A stretch of DNA of 23,397 nt from Thermoproteati archaeon (GTDB lineage Archaea > Thermoproteota > Thermoprotei_A > Marsarchaeales > UBA168), in the NCBI GenBank assembly GCA_023256295.1, contig JAGDXH010000007.1:1-23397 (forward strand), read 5' to 3'. Both the position numbers and the translations under genes were made by a program. The notes beneath the pieces were generated by a model. It saw only the letters and a program-made list of their open reading frames with translations. It was not told where the DNA came from and did not search any database. This document shows, in pieces, positions 14,015 through 21,979 of the stretch (positions within the stretch are counted from its first letter, which is position 1; each line of letters starts with the position of its first letter).

Positions 14015-15127
14015 TCAAGCCACCCCTATGGTATTCCCGATTCCCGCTATCAGGACCGAATCCCCTTCCTTGGTCTGTTCCCTTATTACCTGACGGACCT
14101 TGTCGGCGGCAGCTGGAATTGCATCAGAGATCTCCTTCTTCATGCCGGTTATGGCTTCATCCATAGACTCCTTCACGATGATTGCAAGCAACGGGATGTG
14201 ATGAGTTCTGGCCGCCTCCTCTATCTTGAACTTCTCCGGACCGGGATCACCTATTGCAGCCCCTACGCCTTCCGCGACTTGACCCGTCTTCTCTCCCTCG
14301 AGTTTGAGCGCCGCGTCTACGGTAACCACTAGCTTGACATCCTTGGCCTCGTCCTCTATGAGCTTCAGCAGACCTAGTCCTGGCTTCCCGACCCTCCCTC
14401 CCGGTCCCTTTGCCTTTAGGAGAAAGAGCTTTCTTCCCTCGAACTCGGCAACCGCATATGCTGTCTTGGTTCCCTCTATGTCCTTGAACTCAGCCTGCCC
14501 TGCCAATTCCCTGATCACCATGGGCCCAGCAGCATCGCCAATCGGCTTCCCTGCCACGAACGCATCAAAGGCCTTTCCGTAACTTTCCGCCAACTCTCTG
14601 ATCTGGCCCAAACTCATGGCTACTTGCATCAAGATCATCCAATTTCCTTGCTTCTTGCCCAGGATCAAGTAATGCTGCACTACCTTGTATATGAAGTTCA
14701 GAGCCATCGCTGCTTCCATAGCCACCCCTAGGTTTGCCTGCACCTCCGAAGAGGCACCAGGAGCCAGCCGAGCCATCTCTTGGTCAAACCTGTTATCCCT
14801 GACATCAAGGATGTACTCAAGGCGGGTCAGCACGCCTGCCGGATCCTTGTCGACGGGTTCTATGGCGAAGAAATCCAAGAAATCCCTCACCCTTTGGCTG
14901 GGATCCATGGGAGGCTTACCTTCGCTAACGATGGTAGAGATGAGCTTACCCGTGGCAGAATCGGTCATGGACTTGACTTCTCTCAAGAAACCCTCTATCT
15001 GACCCTGCCAGATCCTAGCCTGAAGCTTTTGACCGTAAAACATGAAGTAAATCCAAAATACCGTTATCAGACCGTAAACTATCCATCCAGCTGTGCTGCT
15101 GGGAAGAAACGAGCTAACTGCGCTCAA
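14015..15127 (-). CDS. DUF1512 family protein with N-terminal membrane anchor
   Basis: This 370-residue protein resembles the archaeal DUF1512 family, whose function is unknown. A single hydrophobic helix (about 12-32) is followed by a long soluble domain. The C-terminal half has Gly-rich, nucleotide-fold-like stretches (GPGGRVGKPGLGLLKLIED and SVLIAGIGNTIGVA), but no motif that proves nucleotide binding. Start is TTG at 15127 with TATA-like TATTTAAG at 15156-15163 (CTTAAATA on the minus strand). It is followed without gap by the small zinc-ribbon membrane protein, and is divergent from coaD. The family assignment is from memory of its overall pattern and should be checked. Confidence 0.7.
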   Translation of the reverse strand: MSAVSSFLPSSTAGWIVYGLITVFWIYFMFYGQKLQARIWQGQIEGFLREVKSMTDSATGKLISTIVSEGKPPMDPSQRVRDFLDFFAIEPVDKDPAGVLTRLEYILDVRDNRFDQEMARLAPGASSEVQANLGVAMEAAMALNFIYKVVQHYLILGKKQGNWMILMQVAMSLGQIRELAESYGKAFDAFVAGKPIGDAAGPMVIRELAGQAEFKDIEGTKTAYAVAEFEGRKLFLLKAKGPGGRVGKPGLGLLKLIEDEAKDVKLVVTVDAALKLEGEKTGQVAEGVGAAIGDPGPEKFKIEEAARTHHIPLLAIIVKESMDEAITGMKKEISDAIPAAADKVRQVIREQTKEGDSVLIAGIGNTIGVA

Positions 15128-15155
15128 CTTTCAGTCCAGATCTTAAAACTCTCCG

Positions 15156-15163
15156 TATTTAAG
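15156..15163 (-). promoter_or_regulatory. Candidate TATA box of the DUF1512 gene
   Basis: The minus strand reads CTTAAATA, 29 nt before TTG 15127. A weaker TTTTAAGA element at 15141-15148 is closer than usual. Confidence 0.4.
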
Positions 15164-15212
15164 CATAGGCACGTCTGCCATCTCCCTCAAGCTCAGTATG
15201 CGATCGAAACGA

Positions 15213-15220
15213 CTATAAAT
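15213..15220 (+). promoter_or_regulatory. TATA box of the coaD-pheST operon
   Basis: CTATAAAT lies 25 nt before ATG 15238, which predicts a leaderless mRNA. It supports this ATG as the true start. Confidence 0.6.
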
Positions 15221-15237
15221 AGCAGAGGACCTGACCC

Positions 15238-15693
15238 ATGGTCTGCTTCAGACGCTTGGTGCTTGGAGGCACCTTCGAGACGCTTCACAAAGGACACAAA
15301 GAACTTCTCAGCCTAGCTTTTTCCCTTTCAGAGAAAGTTACAATCGGGCTTTCAACTGACGACTTTGCAGCCGAAAGAGGGAAAAAAGCCTCTCCTTACG
15401 ATAAAAGAGCCAAGCGCCTGCAAGAACTCCTGGTGACTTGGGGTTTTTCCAACCGCTTTGAGATAGTCCCCATATCAGACCCAATAGGTCCCGCGCTTGG
15501 GGAATTCGATGCAATTTTGGTCAGTCAAGAGACCGAGACAGGCGCTGATCTTGTGAACTCTGCCAGGATATCCGCTGGAAAAAAACCTCTTGTGAAGGTA
15601 GTCATGCCAATGGTAGTTGCAGAAGACAAAATCCCTATCTCTTCAAGCAGAATCCAAGCTGGAGAAATAGACGAAGAGGGAAATAAAATATGA
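15238..15693 (+). CDS. coaD: Phosphopantetheine adenylyltransferase, archaeal type
   Basis: This 151-residue nucleotidyltransferase should make dephospho-CoA from 4'-phosphopantetheine and ATP, the fourth step of CoA synthesis. The nucleotide-binding GGTFETLHKGHKELL (10-24) contains the Thr/His-x-Gly-His signature, and ISSSRIQAGEID near the C-terminus is the second conserved element. The size and pattern match archaeal and eukaryotic PPAT, which differs from bacterial CoaD. Start is ATG, with a TATA box 25 nt upstream. Its stop overlaps the pheS start (ATGA), so it is the first gene of a three-gene operon with the phenylalanyl-tRNA synthetase genes. Confidence 0.92.
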   Translation: MVCFRRLVLGGTFETLHKGHKELLSLAFSLSEKVTIGLSTDDFAAERGKKASPYDKRAKRLQELLVTWGFSNRFEIVPISDPIGPALGEFDAILVSQETETGADLVNSARISAGKKPLVKVVMPMVVAEDKIPISSSRIQAGEIDEEGNKI

Positions 15694-17078
15694 GCGAGGA
15701 TCTAAAGCAGAGGCTGCTGGAGTCTGCCCCGAAAGGGGAGATTGATCTTGGGCAGTGGGCAGCGCAGCTGGGCGTGAGCGAGGCTACCCTATCATCGTTG
15801 CTAGAAAGGATGAGGCTCGACGGGATTCTCGAGTACTCAAAGAGGGAGGAAGAGGTCTACGAACTGACTGAGCGCGGAAAATCATACCAAAAAGATGGAT
15901 TGCCAGAAGGCAGGCTGTATGCCTTGCTGCTGTCTTCGCCTGGTCTAGAGGTTGGGAGCGCATTGCAGCAGTTAGGAGAAGAGGGGAGCGCGGCGCTCTC
16001 TTGGGCAGTCAGAAAAAGGTTGGTGAGGCTAGAGAAAGACGACGGAAGAAGGTTGCTTTTTCCCCTTGAGGCTAAGCACATAGATACCGTTGAATCTCTC
16101 CTTGCAGCCAACCCCGCAGAGGCTCTAGCTAGGGGCATAGCAGTTAAGAAAACAAGGAAACTATACACAATAAGGATCAAGGGACAACGTGAAAGCAATC
16201 CAAAAAGAGAAATGACAGTGCTTACTCATATCGACATAATAAACGGGAGCTGGAAAGAAACTGTTCCTAAACCGTATGACGTAACCATCTTTCCGCCCCC
16301 TTCAAGAGGCGGTAGAAAGAACTTCTTCCAAGAGTTTCTGGACGAAGTGCGGGAAATACTGGAGTCCATGGGTTTTGAAGAGATGATGGGCCCATACATA
16401 GAGTCAGAATTCTGGAACTTTGACGCACTCTTCCAGCCTCAAAATCATCCGGCCAGAGAGCTCCACGACGTGCTGTCCATAAAAGGGCACACTAGGCTTC
16501 CTAGCCCTCAAATAGTTGAACGCGTGGCAGCTGCTCACGAGGAGTACTGGGGATACAGGTGGGATCCCTCAAAGGCAGCATCGCTGATCCTTAGATCGCA
16601 AAACACTGCGGTCTCAGCCAGATACCTAGCAGAGCGTGGGTCGCGCGAAGATCGGCTGAAGATGTATTGCGTAGACAGAGTTTTCAGAAAAGATGAAATA
16701 GATCCCAGACACCACGTAGAGTTTTACCAAAGCGAAGGCATCGTGATGGACGAAGGGCTTGGAGTAAGAGATCTTCTTGGTTTTCTGTCTGCCTTTGCTG
16801 ACAAGCTTGGTTTCAAGGAAATCAAGTTCTTTCCCAGCTATTTCCCCTTCACAGAACCAAGTGTCGAGGGCTACGTCCGCCATCCAAAGCTCGGTTGGAT
16901 GGAAACTCTCCCAGGCGGTGTGCTTAGGCCGCAAGTCACAAGGCCGCTGGGGATAAGTAAGCCTGTCATAGCCTGGGGCATAGGGATCAGCAGGCTAGCC
17001 ATGGCCAAGTTTGAGATAGACGACATTAGGCTTCTTTATTCCCCAGACTTGGGCGTCCTAGAAACGAGGGTGCTGTAG
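15690..17078 (+). CDS. pheS: Phenylalanyl-tRNA synthetase alpha subunit
   Basis: This 462-residue class II synthetase subunit activates phenylalanine and charges tRNA-Phe. The N-terminal part (about 1-140) holds winged-helix repeats (VSEATLSSLLERMRLDG) typical of archaeal and eukaryotic alpha chains. The catalytic part follows: motif 2 region MYCVDRVFRKDEIDPRHHVE (around residues 325-345) and motif 3 WGIGISRLAM (about 429-438). The FFQEFLDEVREIL segment precedes the phenylalanine site. The ATG overlaps the coaD stop and a GAGGG site lies about 10 nt upstream. The beta subunit follows with no gap, as needed for the heterotetramer. Confidence 0.96.
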   Translation: MSEDLKQRLLESAPKGEIDLGQWAAQLGVSEATLSSLLERMRLDGILEYSKREEEVYELTERGKSYQKDGLPEGRLYALLLSSPGLEVGSALQQLGEEGSAALSWAVRKRLVRLEKDDGRRLLFPLEAKHIDTVESLLAANPAEALARGIAVKKTRKLYTIRIKGQRESNPKREMTVLTHIDIINGSWKETVPKPYDVTIFPPPSRGGRKNFFQEFLDEVREILESMGFEEMMGPYIESEFWNFDALFQPQNHPARELHDVLSIKGHTRLPSPQIVERVAAAHEEYWGYRWDPSKAASLILRSQNTAVSARYLAERGSREDRLKMYCVDRVFRKDEIDPRHHVEFYQSEGIVMDEGLGVRDLLGFLSAFADKLGFKEIKFFPSYFPFTEPSVEGYVRHPKLGWMETLPGGVLRPQVTRPLGISKPVIAWGIGISRLAMAKFEIDDIRLLYSPDLGVLETRVL

Positions 17079-18689
17079 ATGCCATCAGCAAAGATAAACT
17101 TGGCGAAACTAGCTGAAAACGTCAGAGCCAGCGAGGAGGACTTGATTGAGGTCCTCCCAAGCTTGAAGGTCTCGGTTGAACACAGAGATGGAGATGAGGC
17201 AGACGTCGAGGTTACCTCTGACCGGCCAGACCTGCTTGGTCAGTACGGCCTAACCCAGGCAGTAAGCAGTTATCTGAGCAAGGAAGAGCATCCTCTAGCC
17301 ACTTATCGCGAAGATACCTTAGTTGTACAGGATCCCTCAACTCTTCCCTTCAGAGGAAACTTCGAAGCGTTCTTCGTCAAAGACCTGAACTTGGATTCGG
17401 AAGACGTCGAGCGGCTCATGAACTTTCAAGAATTGCTGCACAGGACATATTGCAGAAACCGCGAGTTGGCTTCCATAGGTATTCACGATGCCAGTGGGAT
17501 CAATGAGGTGACCTACACTACACAGGACGTCAACACTTTGGCCTTTACGCCCTTGGGAAGCGAAAAGATCATGCCAGCCTCAAGAATCCTTTCAGATACC
17601 GAAAAAGGCCGTGAGTTCTCCAAGCTTCTCCCAGCGGGGGTGGCGCTAGTCTTGAAGTCAAACCAGGGAATAATGTCAATGCCTCCCATCATAAACTCTT
17701 CTTCAACGGCTGTACGCGAGCAAACAAAAAGACTTTTTGTTGATGTTGAAGGGAAGGATCAAAAAGTGGTACGCATGATGTCAGCTCTAATGGTTAGAGA
17801 ACTTTCTTGGCTTGGTAAGATCGGCACGATAGAACTCCAGACTCCAGACGGCAAGCGCCTAAGCCCCAAACTGGAGCCGTCAACCATGCGCGTCAACCTA
17901 CAAGACCTTGAAGGTTTGCTGGGTCTGAAACTAGATGTCTTGCAAACTCAGGCCGCCCTGCGCCGGACTGGCATCAATTCTGTTCCAAACAGAAACCACC
18001 TAGACGTCCTGATACCTTACTATAGATTCGATATCTTCGATTGGACTGACATCGCTGAAGAGGTCATGATAGGAACTGGGCTAGATGCCCTTGCCCCGCG
18101 GCTACCTAGTGGCTATACTGTAGGTAGCAAGAGCCAAATATCTAAGCTGACACGGAGGGCCAGAGACCTCATGGTAGGGTTGGGCTACCTTGAGATCACT
18201 TCGACGCTCCTTACGGACGGAGCATCCCAATCACGCTTCTACGGTACGATCCCAGTCAACCTGTTGAATCCGGTAAGTGCCTCCTACGATTCGGCTCGGC
18301 TTGGTCTCATGCCAGACCTTCTTCAAGCCCTCAAGCAAAACCAAAAGAAACAGATGCCTCTTCGTTTCTTCGAGGTAGGTCCAGTTCTTGTACCAAGAAA
18401 CAACAAGGCGGATCAACTTCTTCTTCTTGCTGGGATCATAAGCGACTTTTCCGTCAGCATCGACCAAGTTCAGTCTGATCTAGCCGCGCTATCCAAGGAC
18501 CTCGGGTTTAACCTAAAAACGGACCCTCATGACTTCCCATTCGCCATACCGGGGCGCTCAGGAAGACTTCAACACGGCTGGTTCGCCGAGATCAACCCAG
18601 CAGTTCTTCTTGACTATGGATACGAATTCCCTGCGGTCGCCTTCGAACTTCAGCTTAGCGAGCAATTTGAGGTTGAAGTCGCAGATTGA
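17079..18689 (+). CDS. pheT: Phenylalanyl-tRNA synthetase beta subunit
   Basis: This 536-residue subunit pairs with PheS to bind tRNA-Phe and edit mischarged tyrosine. It has the short archaeal/eukaryotic form without the bacterial N-terminal EMAP-like domain. The start MPSAKINLAKL, the SDRPDLLGQYGL element (about 46-57), the B3/B4-type editing region in the middle, a B5-like region (about 270-345) and the C-terminal catalytic-like fold are recognisable. The ATG follows the pheS stop directly. A hairpin with a T-run lies 11 nt after its stop, consistent with the operon ending there. Confidence 0.95.
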   Translation: MPSAKINLAKLAENVRASEEDLIEVLPSLKVSVEHRDGDEADVEVTSDRPDLLGQYGLTQAVSSYLSKEEHPLATYREDTLVVQDPSTLPFRGNFEAFFVKDLNLDSEDVERLMNFQELLHRTYCRNRELASIGIHDASGINEVTYTTQDVNTLAFTPLGSEKIMPASRILSDTEKGREFSKLLPAGVALVLKSNQGIMSMPPIINSSSTAVREQTKRLFVDVEGKDQKVVRMMSALMVRELSWLGKIGTIELQTPDGKRLSPKLEPSTMRVNLQDLEGLLGLKLDVLQTQAALRRTGINSVPNRNHLDVLIPYYRFDIFDWTDIAEEVMIGTGLDALAPRLPSGYTVGSKSQISKLTRRARDLMVGLGYLEITSTLLTDGASQSRFYGTIPVNLLNPVSASYDSARLGLMPDLLQALKQNQKKQMPLRFFEVGPVLVPRNNKADQLLLLAGIISDFSVSIDQVQSDLAALSKDLGFNLKTDPHDFPFAIPGRSGRLQHGWFAEINPAVLLDYGYEFPAVAFELQLSEQFEVEVAD

Positions 18690-18700
18690 TACGCTTAACT

Positions 18701-18719
18701 TTTGGCTTTGCCAAATTTT
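18701..18719 (+). terminator. Terminator-like hairpin after pheT
   Basis: TTTGGC-TTT-GCCAAA is a perfect 6-bp stem followed directly by TTTT, 11 nt after the pheT stop. Archaeal termination depends mainly on T-runs, so the stem may be accessory. Confidence 0.45.
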
Positions 18720-18796
18720 GCCTTGGACCCTTCTAGGAGCCGAGGAGGTGGCCTACGGCCGACTATGATATCGGATGCAAAAAGGGCCCAAGGCAA
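18718..18796. ncRNA. Candidate structured RNA between pheT and tyrS
   Basis: A long inverted repeat joins TTGCCTTGGACCC (18718-18730) to GGGCCCAAGGCAA (18784-18796): 12 of 13 pairs on the plus strand, all 13 on the minus strand if G-U is allowed. The 53-nt loop contains smaller stems CCGA/TCGG (18740-18743 with 18771-18774) and GGCC/GGCC (18750-18753 with 18757-18760). It lies outside the predicted leaderless tyrS mRNA. It could be a small RNA, an H/ACA-like guide (an ACA follows at 18796-18798, but the pocket spacing is not convincing) or a processing signal. It is not a tRNA, as no T-arm is present. Confidence 0.3.
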
Positions 18797-18806
18797 CAAG
18801 CGCTGA

Positions 18807-18814
18807 CCTTAATT
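18807..18814 (+). promoter_or_regulatory. Candidate TATA box of tyrS
   Basis: CCTTAATT lies 30 nt before the TTG at 18837 and fits a leaderless or nearly leaderless mRNA. Confidence 0.4.
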
Positions 18815-18836
18815 CTCGCTCTGAACAGTTCCTGTA

Positions 18837-19940
18837 TTGGAACAATCTGTAAGCGAGAAGCTTAAGACGTTCGAAGAGGTCGCTGAAGAGATAATCACTA
18901 GGGAAGAGCTGGCTTCTCTGCTCGCTGAAAAGGAGCATCCATTGGCGTACGATGGCTTTGAACCGTCAGGACTTGCACATCTACCGCTACTTTACAGAGC
19001 CATCACCGTCAAAAAACTGCTCACCACTGGGGTTCGCTTCAAGTTCTTTTTAGCAGATTGGCACGCCTGGCTCAACGGCAAGCTGGGTGGAAACCTCGAG
19101 GCCATACGGGATACGGGGCGCTACTTCGTGGAGGTATGGAGGGCAGCAGGAGTCCCCGTTAACACGGAACAGGTCCAGATCGTATGGGCCTCTGACATCT
19201 TGGATCAGGATTACCTGACCTTAATGCTGAGGGTAGCCAACTTGACAACCGTAAGCAGGGCATCAAGGGCTCTTCCCATAATGGGTAGAAACGAGGTAGA
19301 GGGAGGTAAGCTGGCCTACCTGATGTATCCACTGATGCAGGTCACGGACATATTTGTGCTCGGCGTGGATATCTGCCAACTCGGAATGGATCAAAGGAAA
19401 GCCAACATGCTGGCCAGAGAAGTTGCAAATAAGCTGGGATTCAAGAAACCCGTAGGCGTTCATCACCACATTTTGACAGGGCTTGAGGGCTTAAAGAAGG
19501 ATCAAGTTGGGAGAGAAGAAGATCTAATGATTCAAAGCAAGATGTCCAAATCAAAGCCAAAATCAACGATCTTCTTAAACGATTCGCCAGAGTCTGTCAG
19601 GGACAAGATCATGAGAGCGGCCTGCCCACCTGCCCAAGTCGAAAACAATCCAGTACTGGAATATAACAAGTTCATACTGTTTCCAACATTCGAGAAAATA
19701 CAGGTAAGCAGGAGTGCACAGCATGGTGGCGACGTTTTTTATGGAAGCTACCAAGAGCTAGAACGCGACTACCTATCAGGGAAGCTTCACCCGCTAGACC
19801 TCAAAGAAGCTACGGCCAAGTACCTCAACCTAGCAATCGATCCCATAAGAAGGCACTTTGAGCAAAACTCACACGCAAGGGAATTGCTAGAACGCGTTAG
19901 GTTGGCTTCGGCTGGGACGCGACGCGCCAGTTGCTGGTGA
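18837..19940 (+). CDS. tyrS: Tyrosyl-tRNA synthetase
   Basis: This 367-residue class I synthetase charges tRNA-Tyr. It shows the archaeal TyrRS pattern: YDGFEPSGLAHL (38-49, tyrosine- and ATP-binding, in place of HIGH), YPLMQVTDIF (164-173), GMDQRK (183-188) and KMSKS (235-239). TrpRS is excluded by the tyrosine-site residues and the length. Start TTG 18837 is chosen because no nearby in-frame ATG exists before the catalytic domain and a TATA-like box is well placed. The C-terminal residues after about 355 (TRRASCW) look less typical of the family, so a small terminal change is possible. Confidence 0.94.
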   Translation: MEQSVSEKLKTFEEVAEEIITREELASLLAEKEHPLAYDGFEPSGLAHLPLLYRAITVKKLLTTGVRFKFFLADWHAWLNGKLGGNLEAIRDTGRYFVEVWRAAGVPVNTEQVQIVWASDILDQDYLTLMLRVANLTTVSRASRALPIMGRNEVEGGKLAYLMYPLMQVTDIFVLGVDICQLGMDQRKANMLAREVANKLGFKKPVGVHHHILTGLEGLKKDQVGREEDLMIQSKMSKSKPKSTIFLNDSPESVRDKIMRAACPPAQVENNPVLEYNKFILFPTFEKIQVSRSAQHGGDVFYGSYQELERDYLSGKLHPLDLKEATAKYLNLAIDPIRRHFEQNSHARELLERVRLASAGTRRASCW

Positions 19941-20060
19941 TGCTGTACTGGGAGTGATTTTTGCCAAGTTGTCTCTTACACCCGGCAGCTTTTGCGCGCT
20001 AGGAGAACGTGACGAGAGAAACTAAGCAAGCCATAAGCATCAATCAGACGACCGCTATGC

Positions 20061-20068
20061 GTTTAAGG
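20061..20068 (+). promoter_or_regulatory. Candidate TATA box of the Sec61beta gene
   Basis: GTTTAAGG lies 26 nt before ATG 20087, which supports that start over the longer open frame from 20009. An SD-like AAGGAGGT overlaps it, but is too far from the ATG to be a normal ribosome site. Confidence 0.4.
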
Positions 20069-20086
20069 AGGTCCGTCTGGCTTCTT

Positions 20087-20287
20087 ATGAGCAAGAGGAA
20101 GAAGAAAGAGGGACCAGCCCCCATGAGCTCAGCGGGCCTTGTCAGGTACTACGAGGAAGACAAGGGAATCAACATTTCGCCTGGCATAGTCATAGCGATA
20201 TCGATTGCCTTCGCCGTCCTCGTTGTCCTAGGTGATGCTGGCGTTTTCTCTGCGCTCGGATTGCGAAGGCGTAGGCGCTTCAGTTGA
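20087..20287 (+). CDS. secG: Sec61beta/SecG-type preprotein translocase subunit
   Basis: This 66-residue protein is the small non-essential subunit of the Sec translocon. MSKRKKKEGPAPMSSAGLVRYYEED is the conserved cytosolic N-terminus of archaeal Sec61beta, followed by INISP and a single membrane helix (about 34-52). The frame stays open upstream to 20009, but those 26 residues are not part of the family and precede the TATA-like box. The stop overlaps the TTG start of the DUF2070 gene, so both are probably translated from one mRNA. Confidence 0.9.
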   Translation: MSKRKKKEGPAPMSSAGLVRYYEEDKGINISPGIVIAISIAFAVLVVLGDAGVFSALGLRRRRRFS

Positions 20288-21975
20288 GTCCAGAAGAAAC
20301 AGCTAATGAGATCGAAAAACGGAAGAGCGTGCTCTTCCGTGTCCCAGTACCCACTTGGCTGGCTTACGGTATATCCTTTCTAGAGACCTATGCCATCCTT
20401 TCTGTCCGTTTCAGCGCTTGGCTTTCCATCATCGGTTCTATCGCAGAAGTTTTGTGCCTGACCTTCCTTCTTCCAGCTTCGCAGAGGAAAAGGTTACTAG
20501 GACCTAGGCAGTCCAATCTCACCTTTAACGTATTCGCAGCGGCGCCACTTGTGGTGCTACTGATGACCAGAAATGCATACTTTCTTGGCCCGATTGCTGC
20601 CCTGGTGGTTCTGGCAGCGCTGCTTACGGCTGCCGCGTCAGGCAACCCTCTGATCGGATTCCTTGACCTAGCCATTCTATATGCTCCTTTTCTGGCCGTG
20701 GCAACCGGTGCTGAGTTTTTGTTACTTGTTGCTTTGATCTTGGTCGGGTCGATCAGCGCCCTGCAAATAATGCATGCAATCGATAAGAAACTATTCAGCT
20801 CTCTTGGCGTGAAAGCCACGTCGCTTGGCATAAGTTTCTTCAGAGCCTGGTTTAATAAACACGACCCGGAGTACGAAGAGCTGCTCAAGAACATATCGAG
20901 CCAGTCAAAGATAAAGACTGTTATCGCCTCTTTTTTCTCCATCGATGGAACCAGTTTACTGGGCTCTCTTGTCATATCCGACGCTCATCCTGGACCCTTC
21001 CACGAGGTGGGCAGCAGTATGCTCCCAAAGATTATATCAGATGAGTTTGAAAGGCAAACCGGAGCACCATGCGTTGTTTTACGCGGTGTAGGAGGACATG
21101 AAAACGATATGCCGAGCCGTGCAGACGCGACCGCGTTTGCATCCGCACTGGCCTCCAGCGCGAAGACGTTCGCCAAAGAAGGCCTCCTCAGCAAGGTAGA
21201 TGTATCGCAGTCAAAAGCCGGAAACTTCACGCTCACTCATCTTGATTTTGGGGTCCAAAGCGCCTTCATACTCAGCAAGGCTCCTCAGCCCTGCGACGAT
21301 ATTCCAGAGGAGGTAGCCGCAAGACTGGAAGGAACCATCAAGAACTGCAAGCTGTCTGACGCGCACAATTCAGGTCCAGATGACGGTAAGTCCACTCTAA
21401 GCTATTTTCCTGAGAGCGATGTCGAAGCGATTCAGAGTTCCATAAAGTCATGGCAATCCGTGACCAGAGGGTTCTCAGCTGGATTCTCACACATAGATTT
21501 ACCTTCGTCCTTGCAGACTGGCATCTGCGACGGCGGAGTAGCGGCCATATCCATAAGCAATGAGGCAGGTTCTGCAGTACTGGTTTCGTTCCAGGGAAAC
21601 AACATGATAAGGGGGCTAAGGGACAAAATAATATCTGAACTCAGAAAAGCTGGGTTTTCTACCGCTGAGGTTGCAACCACCGACAATCACCAGCTTTCGA
21701 CTTCACTGAAATCTGTCAACTCATATACCATGGTAGGGGGCTCAAACCCTGAAGAAGTCCTTAGGCTCGCCCTTGATGCTGCCAACCAAGCAAGGTCATC
21801 TGAAAGACCTGCCGCCGTTGCCGTGCAAGAGGTCACCCAAGATGTAAGGGTCGTAGGCGCAGAGGGCCTGAATAAACTAAACGCGTCGATAAAATCAGGA
21901 GTTCTCATCCTGGAGAAGTTACTAGCCGCTTGGACCATCGCGTGCTTGTTGCTGGTCGCGATCACACTGGCTTGA
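20284..21975 (+). CDS. DUF2070 family polytopic membrane protein
   Basis: This 563-residue protein matches the archaeal DUF2070 family, of unknown function. The N-terminal third holds about six hydrophobic segments (about 22-165). A large soluble domain follows, with conserved-looking His and Asp motifs: SDAHPGPFHEVGSSMLP (about 231-247), LRGVGGHENDMPSRADA (about 263-279), SDAHNS (about 355-360) and TTDNHQ near 460. These suggest a metal- or phosphate-handling domain, but this is inference. A last hydrophobic segment ends the protein (about 540-562). Start TTG overlaps the Sec61beta stop, so it is coupled to the translocon subunit. It converges on the MscS-type gene with a 4-nt gap. Confidence 0.86.
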   Translation: MSPEETANEIEKRKSVLFRVPVPTWLAYGISFLETYAILSVRFSAWLSIIGSIAEVLCLTFLLPASQRKRLLGPRQSNLTFNVFAAAPLVVLLMTRNAYFLGPIAALVVLAALLTAAASGNPLIGFLDLAILYAPFLAVATGAEFLLLVALILVGSISALQIMHAIDKKLFSSLGVKATSLGISFFRAWFNKHDPEYEELLKNISSQSKIKTVIASFFSIDGTSLLGSLVISDAHPGPFHEVGSSMLPKIISDEFERQTGAPCVVLRGVGGHENDMPSRADATAFASALASSAKTFAKEGLLSKVDVSQSKAGNFTLTHLDFGVQSAFILSKAPQPCDDIPEEVAARLEGTIKNCKLSDAHNSGPDDGKSTLSYFPESDVEAIQSSIKSWQSVTRGFSAGFSHIDLPSSLQTGICDGGVAAISISNEAGSAVLVSFQGNNMIRGLRDKIISELRKAGFSTAEVATTDNHQLSTSLKSVNSYTMVGGSNPEEVLRLALDAANQARSSERPAAVAVQEVTQDVRVVGAEGLNKLNASIKSGVLILEKLLAAWTIACLLLVAITLA

Positions 21976-21979
21976 ATTT

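Noticed and set aside
18720..18795. tRNA-like element with 7-bp acceptor GCCTTGG/CCAAGGC and 75-nt length
   Set aside because: No D-arm or TTCRA T-arm on either strand, and the stem extends beyond seven pairs on both sides.
18764..18806. Possible box C/D guide RNA (ATGATAT ... CTGA)
   Set aside because: The C box matches only five of seven positions, there is no internal D'/C' pair and the length is too short.
20045..20080. Imperfect inverted repeat around the Sec61beta TATA-like box (CAGACGACC / GGTCCGTCTG)
   Set aside because: It needs a bulge and a long loop; too weak to call an operator.
20009..20086. Longer Sec61beta start
   Set aside because: The 26 extra residues are absent from the family and the TATA-like box lies inside them.
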